NCBI GenBank assembly: GCA_014898415.1
Contig: RCTD01000016.1
Span: forward strand, 1,302,001 to 1,366,000
Direction of reading: 5' to 3'
Length of the DNA stretch: 64,000 nucleotides
Source: Stromatinia cepivora
Taxonomy: Eukaryota; Ascomycota; Leotiomycetes; Helotiales; Sclerotiniaceae
This document shows, piece by piece, positions 37,820-49,516 of the stretch. The notes under the pieces were generated by a model. That model was not told the origin of the DNA, searched no databases, and was given only the letters and a program-made list of their open reading frames with translations. The first letter of the stretch is position 1. Each line of letters starts with the position of its first letter. The translations under genes were made by a program, and so were the position numbers.

Positions 37820-40800
37820 ATAACAATGATTCAGAACTTCAAATTCCAATTTGATACCTATTCTGATATAATCATTATCGAAGTCTGGAATAAATTGAAA
37901 GAGTATAAAAGAAAATTAAGGATTACAAACAAAAGTTATCAATTAATATATCAAAATATTATCTTGTTTTTGATTTTAATATATAATCTTTCAATCGATT
38001 ATCAAAAAATAATGGATATATTGGATATTCAAATCAATCTTAGTATCGATAATAAGATCAAATATTTATAGATTAAGGAATTTCATTTTAAAAATGAATC
38101 AAAACAAATACAAATTGTAAAAGAATTTAAATACACTTTTCGATACCAAAAATCAGATTTCGAAATTCTAAATAATATTTGTGATCTATATCAAAAAGAA
38201 AATTATTATATATAAGATTATTTATATTTAATACAAATTAACAAATTCCTTCACAATTATCTTTGTTATCAAAAAAGAAGAGGATTATTGAATCCGAAGA
38301 AGATTTATTTCAATAAAAAAAATCAAGTATACCTTATTAATAATATTTTTGAATCAAACTTTGATATTAAGGATATAATAAAAAAAGATTACAATTTAAT
38401 AAAGAAAATCATTAATAAAACTTCTTCTAATAAATAATATATCAATATAAATGCTTTTTTATATATATCTAATCAATCTTTATTATTCAAATCAATAAAA
38501 TTTATTATCAAATAAAGGATAAAGATTGATAGGGAAGTAATATATTATTATTATTAAGATTTAATGAATATAATATATAAAGATGATTCTAAGATATTAT
38601 TTTCAAATATATTATATATACTAAAGCTAAAAGTAAATTTACTATTAGGAAAAAGGATCTACAAAATAAAGTTGCAAAGAGAATTCAATTCTTATCATAT
38701 ATATTTCAAAAAAAACAATAAGAAAATCATCTATACTAAAATACAAAACAAAATATATATGGTTTTATATATAATCAAAGGATATAAAAATACAGCTCTT
38801 TATTCGAATATATATCAAAATAATCAGAAAAAAGGCTTTTCTTCAAAGATAATCGATAACATCAAAAATATCGATAACGAATTAATATTCAAGAAGAAAG
38901 AAAAATACCTATTATAATATCAAAGATTCAATCATCTAAATCTAAACAAAATCAAAAATCTATACAAGGTATCTAATATAATCAAACCAATAAAGATTCT
39001 AATTGAATTAGATATCTACAAAATATATATATTCACCAAAATAATCAATCATATTCCAAAACAATTGAATCTATACAAATCAAAAAGATTCGAATTTATA
39101 TATTTCGATATTACAGAATTATTCCCAAAATCAATTCGAAGGAATTATTATTTCATATTGATCATTAATAATTATACAAAAGTAAATTAGATTATATTAT
39201 TTAAACAAAAAGATAATATAATTCAAATATTGAAAACTTAGAAAAAAGAGATGGAATTAATTATTAGAAAAAAGATCATTACAATCAAAACTGATAATAT
39301 ACCAGAACTCCTATAAGTTATTCGTAAATGATTATTAAATATATAATCCGAAATTATAATAATTACTTCCTTATATCAAAACAGATCTGTAAAATAGAAT
39401 ATAAGGATTATAAAAACAAATATAAAAACAATACTAAAAGAAATTGAATTATTATTAGAATTTTGGGATGAAATTATAAAGCATAATATTTATATCAAGA
39501 ATTATATTAATATTAATTCTGATATAAATAGAATAAATCAATTTTTTATAAAAGTTTTTATAAATATAATACTAAATATAAAGATATACAAAATTTAGAG
39601 GAACAAATATTATATTTATATCAATTCCAAAACTATTCCGAAAGAATAAAGATATAATAAATTACAGGATATTTCGAGAATCAATATATTTTTAGGATAT
39701 TCAAAAATTATAAACAAATATATCAAAGTATATTTTTTAAAATTAAATTATATATTTCGATCAAATAAAATAATTATAAATAAATTTCATTAAAAAAAAG
39801 ATTTGGATTTTAAATTAAGAAATTGTAAATTAAATTTACAAAGAATAAAAAATATAAAATTAAATCGAAGATTTTATAATAGATTGATAACAAATAAGAT
39901 ATTTTCTTTATTCTTAATATCAAATATGATATTTATATTATCTTTGTTTCAAATATTCTCTTTAATAAATATTATATCGAATTCAATAATTATATTAAAT
40001 ATTTTAATTATTGAATTGAAATCAAATAAATTAGATATATTAATATTAATATATAATAAAGATAAAGATAGCAATATTCAAAAGATAAATCAAAAATCTT
40101 TTTCTAAAGATACTTTAGATATCAAATCTATCATTTTAAAGGTTTCAATTCAAAAATCAATTTTTGTAGATTTTAAATTTATATCAAAAACAAAATTTAA
40201 GATTATTTTAAATTTTGTTAATAAATTTATTTCAATAGAATTAAAAAATAAAGTAAATTTATAATTATTTAAAATTGAATAAAAAAATATAATAGATTTT
40301 AAAAATAAATTTTTAAGATATTTAATATAAAAACAAAAAAGAAATATAAAATAAGATTTTAAAGAAAAATAGAAAAATAAAATTATAAAGGTATTGATTG
40401 TAATATTTATATAAATCAAAATTCAAGAAAATATAAAATATATTATAATTACAATTCCAATTATTTATAAAATAGATCTTTATATCAAAAACAAAATTGC
40501 TTCAGATTTTATAATTTTATTAATAGATATAAATAATATAGAAAATATAGTATATCTGATTAAAAAAGTTTTAGGAATTAAAATACCAAAAACTTATAAG
40601 AAAACAATATTAAATTGAAAATATTCTGAAAAATAAAAGGAAGTTATCCAAAAGAAAATCATATTTTTAATTCAAAATAATATTTAAAAAAAATATATAC
40701 TTTCTAAAAAAAATAATTTGATTTCAATAAAATAAATATTTATAATTAAAATTAAAGATAATAAAATAGAATGATTCAAAATAAAATTAATAATTCAAAA

Positions 40801-42180
40801 GTTCAATCAAATATTAGAAAAAGATTATAACGAAATATTTGTATTAACAATAAAACTAAATATATTCAGATTATTCTTAATTATTATTATAAAAGAAATT
40901 TGGAATATTTATATTTCGATATCAAAAATACTTTTATTAAATTATATTTAAAGAAAAAGATCTACTTTGAATTATTTCAAAATATCAAAATCGAAAAAGG
41001 ATATATATTATAAATTCTACAAAATCTATATAGTTTAAAATAAACTAAAAAAGATTAAAATTTATTATTAAAGAAAGAATTTTTAAATATAAACTTTATA
41101 TAAAGTTTGATAGATCTATATTTATATATATCCAAAGATTATAATATAATATTATTAATATATATCAACGATATTGTTATTATATTATATATATTATTAT
41201 AAATCATTTGATTCGATAAAAAGTTATTAATTTGTTTTAATATTAAGAATCTAAAGGAGATTAATAAAATCCTAAATATTAAAATCATTTATAATAGAAA
41301 AATATATATATTAATTATAAATCAAAAAGAATATTTCGATATTATATTAATCAAATATAATATTATATATAAATAATATTAAGCCAAGAAATTATTAATA
41401 ATAGATTATACCCATTTCTAATTAACAATTGATAATAATGAATTAATAGATATAAATAAATATCAATAACAAATAGAAAATATAATTTATCTAATAATAT
41501 ATATTCGATTAGATATAATATTCTCAATTAAAAGACTTTCATAATTTATAACAAAACTAATAAAATATTATACTATAACTTTGAAGAATTTAATATAATA
41601 TCTATAATTAATAATCAAATAGAAATTATAATTCAGATTAAAAAGAATATAATCTGATATTTATAAAAAATATAATATATTTGATAATATAATAAAGATA
41701 TATATAAATACAGATTGGATTAATAATAAATATAACCAGAAAAATGTTTTAAAAGGAGTTGTAATATTCTATAAAGATCTTATATTATAAATTAACAAGA
41801 AATAAATATTTATAATTATTTCTAATACAGAATTAGAATATATTATAATAACAATATTTATCAAACAAAAAAGATGGATTATATAAATACTTAAAGATTT
41901 ATTCAAATCAAATTATATTGAAAAGAACAAAAATATAATTCAAATACTTGATAACAATCAAAATACTTTAGCTTTAATCAAGAACTTATATTTATATAAA
42001 CAATCCAAATATATAAATATCAATTATCATTTCATTAAGGATTTAATAAAAAAAAAGAAAATCGTTACTAATTATATCAATATATACAATATAATTGTCG
42101 ATAGAATAATAAAGTTTTATATAAGAATTACTTTCGAAAAATTCAAGAAAATGTTAGAATTAATAATCTAGAAAGATTGA
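37820..42180 (+). pseudogene. Copia gag-pol remnant
   Basis: Open remnants read as gag at 37826-38071 (FDTYSDIIIIEVWNKL), a protease-to-integrase part at 38564-38917 (ILYILKLKVNLLLGKRIYKI), integrase at about 38915-39700 (RFNHLNLNKIKNLYKVS, FPKSIRRNYYFILIINNYTK, DNIPELL, INIFLGYSKIINK), reverse transcriptase at about 40800-41400 (YINDIVIILY in the YVDD region) and RNase H at about 41700-42100 (DWINNKYNQKNVLKGV, ISNTELEYIIIT, LALIKN). Integrase preceding RT is the copia order. Stops are frequent; no full-length product is possible. Confidence 0.85.
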
Positions 42181-42203
42181 ATAGGATATCCTTAATAAAG
42201 GAA

Positions 42204-42369
42204 TATTGGAAATAAAATCATTATAGAATTAGAATTTAGATTATATGATTATAATAATATATAGACCATATTTAGAGATAATCTCAATTCTATTCCTATT
42301 AGAATTATAAATCCTTAGTTCAACCTATATAATCAACAATACTACTACTTCCTGCATCAAAAGTTAACA
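42204..42369 (+). repeat. Copia right LTR
   Basis: 166 bp, same length as the left LTR. Here the inner (5') part is mutated and the outer (3') part is clean (CAACAATACTACTACTTCCT), the mirror image of the left LTR. Confidence 0.9.
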
Positions 42370-42613
42370 CCTTTTATCTTTTATATCAATTGATAAACTA
42401 ATCGTTTATATATATACATTACGATTTATATAATTTAATATAATAAAATGATAACCCTAATAACATATATATACAGCTCCGCAACTTATGAATAGATATT
42501 TATATATATATATATCTAATCACTCTCTATAAACCATAATTCTTCAATTATAGATTCTAAGGAATATAATTGACCCTGTTTATTCAGCTCTACTACGGCT
42601 TTTGTGCGTCACA
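42370..42613 (+). repeat. Element B right LTR, 5'-truncated
   Basis: About 244 bp matching 29930-30173 of the left LTR. The first ~37 bp are absent; the copia LTR is fused directly to it. Ends GTGCGTCACA followed by the AGATT duplication. Confidence 0.85.
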
Positions 42614-42726
42614 AGATTTATAATAAAATCCATTGTTATTTCTTTTCAAAGATTAAAAAGGAATAATAGAGTTTATAATTTGCTATAAAACCAATAATAC
42701 TTTATAATTATTTGTTGATAAATAGT

Positions 42727-42910
42727 ATATATTTTTTTATATTTTTTTATATTTTTTTTATATTTTTTTATATTTTTTTATATTTTTTTATATTTTTTTA
42801 TATTTTTTTATATTTTTTTATATTTTTTTATATTTTTTTATATTTTTTTATATTTTTATATTTTTTTTATATTTTTTTATATTTTTTTATATTTTTTTAT
42901 ATTTTTTATT
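42727..42910. repeat. Minisatellite of TTTTTTTATA units
   Basis: About 18 copies of a 10-bp A/T unit with little variation. It lies inside element A, directly left of the solo-LTR-like insertion, and has no counterpart in normal retrotransposon coding. Confidence 0.9.
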
Positions 42911-42915
42911 ATACT

Positions 42916-43225
42916 TATCACGGCATAGTATGACTATAGAGCACTTTCAGGGATCGGGGAATAGGTGGTACACGTGATTAGTAGAGTAAAAGAATTGAAT
43001 GACTTGCCCTTGATTATATGAATCAAGAGCTGTATATATAGAACAAATAAATGGTTATCTAGCCGATATGTACCTCAATTAGGCTAAATCTTTGTTTATT
43101 AGTATATCAGGATTACCTTATCAATCGGAGAGATTGGTAAGGGCTAGAAGATCCTTCATTCCGATTGGAAAGCATACCCTTTGATCCTTCGTAGGATACA
43201 GGGGATCACAGGGCTTTCCGTGAGA
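42916..43225 (-). mobile_element. Solo-LTR-like insertion, 310 bp, little mutated
   Basis: A 310-bp block of normal composition bounded by ATACT on both sides (42911-42915 and 43226-43230). Its ends are inverted (TATCACGG at left, CCGTGAGA at right). On the minus strand it has a TATATATA box, as expected of an LTR promoter. A 5-bp duplication fits an LTR retroelement, but the ends are not the usual TG..CA. It interrupts element A between its reverse transcriptase/RNase H and integrase remains. Confidence 0.55.
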
Positions 43226-43230
43226 ATACT

Positions 43231-46200
43231 AAATTAGAAATACTTATTTTTCGAGATTTCTTAAGTTTTTTTAATACTCCAATAATTTTTTATAGAATCA
43301 TTATAATAGACCTCCAAGATTTCGGCCTTTATAACTCTATTTAGTAATACAAAAACGTATCTATTATAAATAAACAAATCATTAATATTGATTTTCCAAA
43401 ATATAATATCTTCAATTGAATTATATCGATACTTCAGATATTCTTTATTTTTTATAAAATCGTTATTCTTTTGAAATTATAATAAAGTATTTTTTATTAG
43501 TTTCGATATTAATTCAAATATTATTTCGTTATTAATTAATATACTAATTATCTGATATAGTATTGATTATTTGTAATTAATTTTTATTAATGATTCTTTA
43601 GAATTGTATAAAAGTAAGCTATATTCTTTTTATTAGAAAAGGTTTATAGTATTCTATAAAGGTTCTGTTTTTATTTTCGAAAGAAAGAAAATTGTGGTTA
43701 TTATTATAGTAGTTTTCAATTTATTCTATAATATAAATAATATTTTGTTGATATTATTTATATTTTTTATATAATCTGATTGTTTTAACAAATCATCGAT
43801 AGAATTTAATTTATTCGATTTATAAATGATTATAAAATTATAAGTAATCAGGATTTCGGTTTATTATATTTGTTTATTGAGTTCTTTTTTCTTTATAAAG
43901 TATTGAAGATTATTATAATCTATTGATTATTTGAAATATAATATTATTATTAAACAAAAGTTGTATAAATAATTAAAAGTTCTTGATTATAAATAAAGTA
44001 TCTTTATTCTATTAAATTGAACTTCTGTAAATAGAAGATAACAGGATATTATTAAGAAATAATAAAATCATTTATATTATCGGAAAATAATTAAAAGAGT
44101 ATATATTCTAATACAAACTCAGAAATATCGATTTCGATTAAAATTTAAAATACTAGATTGAAATATCAGAGTATCAATATAATAATAAAAACTTTTTTTA
44201 AATTATCAAAAGTATTTTAAACTTCTTTTATTCATTTGAATTCTAATACAATCTTTCCCTTTTTGATATTTTGTAATAGATTTGTTAGATTATAAACGAT
44301 TTATAAATAGATTATAATAAATCATTAATAGAAATTTACGAAATCTAAAAAGATTTGAACTTCGTAAAAAGATATCAATATTGATTATTCGATAATAATT
44401 TGAATTCTATTCAATTTTATAGTAATATTCTTTTTTGATATAATAAAACCCAGAAATTCTATTTTATATATATAGAATATATATTTCTTTAATTTGATAT
44501 AAAACTTATATTCAAATAATCTAGTAAGGATTCTATAAATATCAATAATATAAATTTCTTTATTTTTAGAATAAATAAGAATATCATTTAAATATATAAT
44601 ATAAATACTATCTGTAAAATCAGCAAATACTTGATTGATATATATCTGAAAAATAATAAAAGTATTAATCAAATTAAAAAATATGATTAAATATTCGAAC
44701 TATTTATAGCAAATACAAAACATTATTTTTTATTTATTGTTTTTTTATATATATATTCGATGATATTTATCTTTAAGATTGAATTTTGTAAAGAAAATCT
44801 CTTATCTTAAATAATTCAATGATTTATTAATTAAAAATAAAGGAATACAATCCTTTTTTGTAATCCAATTAAAACTACAATAATCGATATATAATCGATA
44901 ATTACTTCCTTTCTTTAAAATAAATATAATCGAAACTTCAACAAAACTAATCAAACAACAAATCCAATTTTTCTTTTAATATTCTTCGAAATACTTTTAT
45001 AAAATTATTAATTCCTTTTCCGAAAGAATATATATTGATCTCCAAAAGGGAATTAATCCGGATTTAAAATCAATATAATATTCTATTGAATAATAATCGA
45101 AAAGTATATTACTTTCATTTTCAAAAAAGGTTTATTTATACTTTTTATATTCAAAAAATATCTATAAAAATAATAATATAAAGATACTTTTAGAATTTAA
45201 TAATGATCTTATAATTAATTGAATTTCAGATAATAATATATAAATTTTGATTCCGGCCTTTATTTCTTTATATAATTCTTTGATCGTTATTATTTCGAAA
45301 TCTCGTAATATAGATTTGAAACAAAACGAAATCGATTATCAATCGATATCTGGGTTTATTATTTAAAGTCAAGATAGCCTTAAAATAATATCGATCTTTG
45401 GTAGATCCAGAATGGTAATAATGAATTGATGAATATATATTCTTTTTTCTTTATATTCATTTGTTATTTTGATAACAAATCAATAATCATTATAGAAGAG
45501 TATATTAATTTTATTAATTGATATTAATAGAATATCTTTATTAAGATCAGAAATCCAACTCTATTCGATATATTTGTTTTATTAAATAATATTAATTTAT
45601 ACTCTAGAATCGATAAGATAATATATCTTTATTGAAGTATTATCAATCTTGAAAATTGCTTTAATAATTAGAATAATGTATCCTTTTTATTAAGGATCTA
45701 GAATCATTAGAATCATTAAAATTATTATTGAATCCCGATGTTTCCCTGATTATTATTTTACGAAGGATATACAAAGCAATTATAAATAGAATAATTGCTT
45801 TTATATTATTAATAAATATATAGATTAATATATTCTTTCGAATAATAATTTGATTATGAATAATAATAGCATTGCAGTTCTTATTCTTAATAATCTTTTT
45901 TCAAAATTTCTTTATCTTTCTTTTCTATAAAAAGAGATTTGGAGTATTAAAATTATAATTGTATATCAATAATCAATAATGAATTATTTTGCTATTAAAA
46001 TTATTTGTTTTGAAAAAGATTGAAAAGATAATTTAATTATATAAAAAGATTATTCTGTTTTCAATTACAAAGTATTTCGAAGGAATTTGTTATACAATAT
46101 ATTTTATTTATATTTTTCAAACAGTATATTTGTTTGATTAATTTGTTTCTACTTTTTGATTATTAAGATGATTCTGAAATTCTTTTTATAATATAAGGAA

Positions 46201-47009
46201 ATAAATCAATTAGAAGATATTCTTTTCAAATACTTTTCGTTTTCGATTCGATTTCTTTCTTTAAATTATCAAAATATACTATAAAGTTGTTTATATTTTA
46301 TATAGATTATTATTTAATATGAATTATTTATTATATAATTAAATATTGATAATTATTTTTATCTAATACTATATTATATATATATTCCCTGAATTCTTTT
46401 TATAATATATTAGAATCTATTATTCCATTTTTATATCGATATTAAACTACAAAAAATTGTTTTTGAAAATATTGAATAATATAATCTATTTTATTTTGAT
46501 TTATCGAAAAGTAATATTCATTATTATTCCGAAATATAAGTTTAGTTTGAAAGAAGAAATCCTTTGTTTTTATAATAATGGAATCCTTATAGAACAAAAG
46601 TTTTTGAAGTTTCGAGGATTTTATTTGAAAAACTAAAATGGAATTAAATATTGTTTCTTTATTATTGATAATTATTATTGATAAATTAATTGTTTTTTTT
46701 TGTATAAAACAAATAAAGGTTTTCTCGATTTGATATTGATTTGAAGATTTGAAGATTTCAAATTCCTTTTGTATGTTTTCGAATCTTTGTATTAATTCTA
46801 TTTCCAATTATATAATAAATTAATGATTCGATATTAATATTTCATTTTCGTTATTATTCAGAATCCTCGATATATTTTCCCCTTGATTTTGAAAGGCATT
46901 AAAGTTGATCAAAGAATCTAAAGTACTTTTTATTTCTATTATAATTATTTAAAGAAATACCGATAATAACTATTGACAAATTACTTTTGAGGAATAGAAT
47001 AAAAAGAAT
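43231..47009 (-). pseudogene. Element A gag, protease, reverse transcriptase and RNase H remnants
   Basis: On the minus strand, gag-like sequence is open at 46807-46442 (FRNNNEYYFSINQNKIDYII, matching the gypsy gag pattern that precedes a retrotransposon-gag domain). The reverse transcriptase is open at 44672-44385: FADFTDSIYIIYLNDILIYS (YxDD box as YLND) and EFLGFIISKKNITI. RNase H sequence follows to about 43.3 kb. The remainder of the integrase start is at 42619-42710 (TMDFIINL). Everything is interrupted by stops. Confidence 0.8.
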
Positions 47010-47301
47010 TGTTAAAATTACAAATAATAAAGAATCAATTAATTCTAAAACAATTGTAAAACTTTTCATTATTTCTTTTCTATTTAAAAGAACCTTCTTC
47101 TTTTAAATTCAATAAAGAATAATATCAAAACAATAATAAATTACTGATTGTATATTAGAATTTAATAAATGTAGAGATTTTGCAAAGTTTTCTAATCGAA
47201 CAACGGTATATCATCGATTGTACATTTGTCTCTAGTAGTAGAACCGCTTCCTTATAGAGTTTCCTAGCTTTACTAGCAATATCCTTCTAGCAATCGTAAC
47301 A
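47010..47301 (-). repeat. Element A LTR (5' LTR relative to its coding strand)
   Basis: 292 bp; its right end, about 47195-47301, is nearly unmutated (CAACGGTATATCATCGATTG, ends CAATCGTAACA), while its inner end is AT-shifted. Confidence 0.92.
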
Positions 47302-47306
47302 AATTT

Positions 47307-48196
47307 CAATTAATCATCTTTATATAAATACAAATTTTAATAAGTTACCTTGATTTTTTATATTAAGAGCAAAAGTTTGAAAAATTGAAAAATCGTCAAT
47401 TTTGGTGTGATTTCGCTTAGTGTACAGTAAGTCCGTATCAGAACTCTTACGTGCATTGCACATGTATATATATGTACAATATATATATGCATACATATAT
47501 CCATATATAATACAACATAATACCAATTCCCAGATATCACACCTGATGCCCACAATATGTACATACATCCAATAATCCACCTTCTACATGAACATATGTA
47601 CCGACCGGCACACACCGCACAACAGTACGTGACGGATGCACATAGAGAAACAGAATGAAAGATCCCAAGCATATCTATCCTAGATGGAACAATAGTTTTC
47701 CAATATGTCAAGAGTTTTTCGCTGGATATCGCGCTTTTCTTTCATCACAATGCACAGTACGGATGTGCATTCATCCGCACAATGCCTTCCTCGGTTGTAT
47801 ATCAAATTAAAGCCAGCGAATGATGATATATTTCACTCCATACTGCGTTCGTACGTAAAGATGTAAACGTGTAAATGAATAAATAAAGTTATATACCTTG
47901 CCTGTACTATTCATCCTTCATGCCAATGCCTTATGATGTGGAGATGCAGATACGGATACAGATGCGATGAATAGCATCTTTGGGAGAAATTCAACGCTAT
48001 ACATCTGAGATGCTCTCTCTACCAATCAATCAGTCACCCAATTCCAATCACCCAATTCCAATCACCCAATTCCACTTCCAATGCAAACGAATTTCAAACC
48101 ATATTTTTCATCATCAATAACTTTCTACGCCTCCTACAAGTATTCAGTTCTCTTCCTCTAACTATCATATAAGATTATGTAATCGATTATCTACTA
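47307..48196. other. Intergenic DNA right of the transposon nest
   Basis: Normal composition returns at about 47,400. No gene recognised; frames at 47358-47711 and 47320-47580 (-) have no motif. A 14-bp direct repeat (CACCCAATTCCAAT) occurs three times at about 48036-48076. Confidence 0.45.
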
Positions 48197-48971
48197 GGTA
48201 AGTCGCCACCTTTTCACATCAAAAATAAAAAAAATCTGTATTTTTAACTTTCTTATTTATGAATATAATTTCTTGAAATTTCAAATAAAGATTTACTATA
48301 TAAATATAAGTAAATTCTGAAAATTTCAGATTTTTTGCAATTTTTTGATTAAGATATCGAAGATTGAATTTTTGATTTTCAATTTGTATATAATTTATAT
48401 ACAAATTAAAAAATACAAAAGTTTCGAATAATTTTTCAACAAAAATAATTAAAAATAAATTATTAATTTTTTGGAAATTCTTAAATCGAATTTTATAAAA
48501 TAGATCAAACTTTTGAATTTTAAAATTTATAAATAAGATTTTATTTATATTTTTAGATTTTATAGAAATTAAAAACATAATATTTTTAATAAAAGACTTT
48601 CTGTAAATTATAAATTTATATTATAAGATTTTTTAGGTTTTTAAATCTTTAAATATCTTATAAAAATCTGTATTTTATTTTTAATTATTTTTGTTAAAAA
48701 CTTATTCAAAATTTTGATGTTTTTTAATTTGTATATAAAATTGTATATGAATTGAAATCGAAATTTCAATCTTGAAAATTTCAACGAAAACAAAATCTAA
48801 AATTATGAAATTTTCAAAATCAATTGATATTTATATAAAAAATCTATATTTCAAATTTTAATCAATTATATTAATTTATTTTAAAATTATTAATAAATAA
48901 AAATCATGATTTTTGATATAAAAAAGTGGTCTATATCAAAGATGGCCTATATATAGGGTAGTTGACTTACC
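48197..48971. mobile_element. AT-rich element with short inverted ends
   Basis: An AT-rich 775-bp block starts GGTAAGTCGCC and ends GACTTACC, with a second shared inverted stretch ACATCAAAAAT / ATTTTTGATAT just inside. No clear target duplication. A weak open frame on the minus strand (48578-48219) has extreme composition and no motif. Probably a RIP-mutated non-autonomous transposon. Confidence 0.45.
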
Positions 48972-49516
48972 TTTCAAAGTTTTACACTCATAGATAGATA
49001 GATAGTATAACTCCCTCTGTATATGAAATAAATCAAATGATCAAATAGACTATTGGTGTGTACTATACTCTGTATATCCCAGTGCATGTGCAGTTGATAT
49101 GTATGCACTGAGCAGCAACAGCAACTGTAACAGTAAAAATTGCAATGGTAGGTCCACCATCCCCAGTTTTACGTTGATTTATCCCCAGGGTTCGTGGAAC
49201 TTGTCTGGGTTGAATCATATGTGAATTTTGCATTCAACTATTTATCCTATGGAAATGTACATGCACATGCACATGCACATGCGAAAGAGAAAATTATACG
49301 TGTGCAGATCTCGATTATTTTGCATTTAATTTGGTTTCAAATGCTTCAATTCGCCATGCATGAACCAATTCCCCAGAACGCCCATATCACTTCCCACTCT
49401 CGATTTGGAAGTTTAATCACACCGTATGTGGGAGCAGATAGTCCAAACCAGGAATCAGATCTTTGCCAAATTCTTTTGACCATCAGGACGCGCGTTTGGT
49501 AAATTTACCCGTCAAC
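48972..49516. other. 3' flank of SNU114
   Basis: Ordinary sequence with a TAGA run near 48995 and CATGCA repeats at about 49258-49282. The plus-strand frame at 49194-49502 includes these repeats and no motif, so it is not called. Confidence 0.45.

Larger units (their letters stand above)
36909..42369 (+). mobile_element. Ty1/copia-type LTR retrotransposon, 5.46 kb
   Basis: Two 166-bp LTRs, 36909-37074 and 42204-42369, start TGTTGGAAAT (TATTGG at right) and end AAGTTAACA (AATA at left). Coding on the plus strand follows the copia order gag, protease, integrase, RT, RNase H. The flanks differ (TATTG at left, CCTTT at right): there is no target duplication. All frames are broken. Confidence 0.88.
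29892..42613 (+). mobile_element. Ty3/gypsy-type LTR retrotransposon B, nested in element A
   Basis: The left LTR is 29892-30173 (282 bp, TGTCACG...). The right LTR is truncated, about 42370-42613, ending GTGCGTCACA. The 5-bp target duplication AGATT is at 29887-29891 and 42614-42618. Coding remains on the plus strand run from about 31 kb to 36.9 kb. Inside it sit a Flipper-like transposon (34637-36470) and a copia element (36909-42369). The first ~37 bp of the right LTR and the integrase end are missing, exactly at the copia borders. Confidence 0.88.
26126..47301 (-). mobile_element. Outer Ty3/gypsy-type LTR retrotransposon (element A), disrupted by nested insertions
   Basis: Matching LTRs of exactly 292 bp lie at 26126-26417 and 47010-47301 in the same orientation, starting TG and ending CA (TA after mutation). 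They are bordered by a 5-bp target duplication AATTT (26121-26125 and 47302-47306). Coding remains are on the minus strand: gag-like at 46442-46807, reverse transcriptase at 44385-44672, integrase core split at 29891/42619, and a chromodomain-like end near 28850-28990. All frames are broken by stop codons from C-to-T changes; the element is dead. The 21.2-kb span is due to insertions of element B, a solo-LTR-like sequence and an unknown segment. Confidence 0.9.

Noticed and set aside
42712..42933. Frame of repeated Phe/Ile/Tyr
   Set aside because: It is only the translation of the TTTTTTTATA minisatellite.
49194..49502. Plus-strand 102-codon frame downstream of SNU114
   Set aside because: It contains a His-Ala repeat from the CATGCA microsatellite and no motif.
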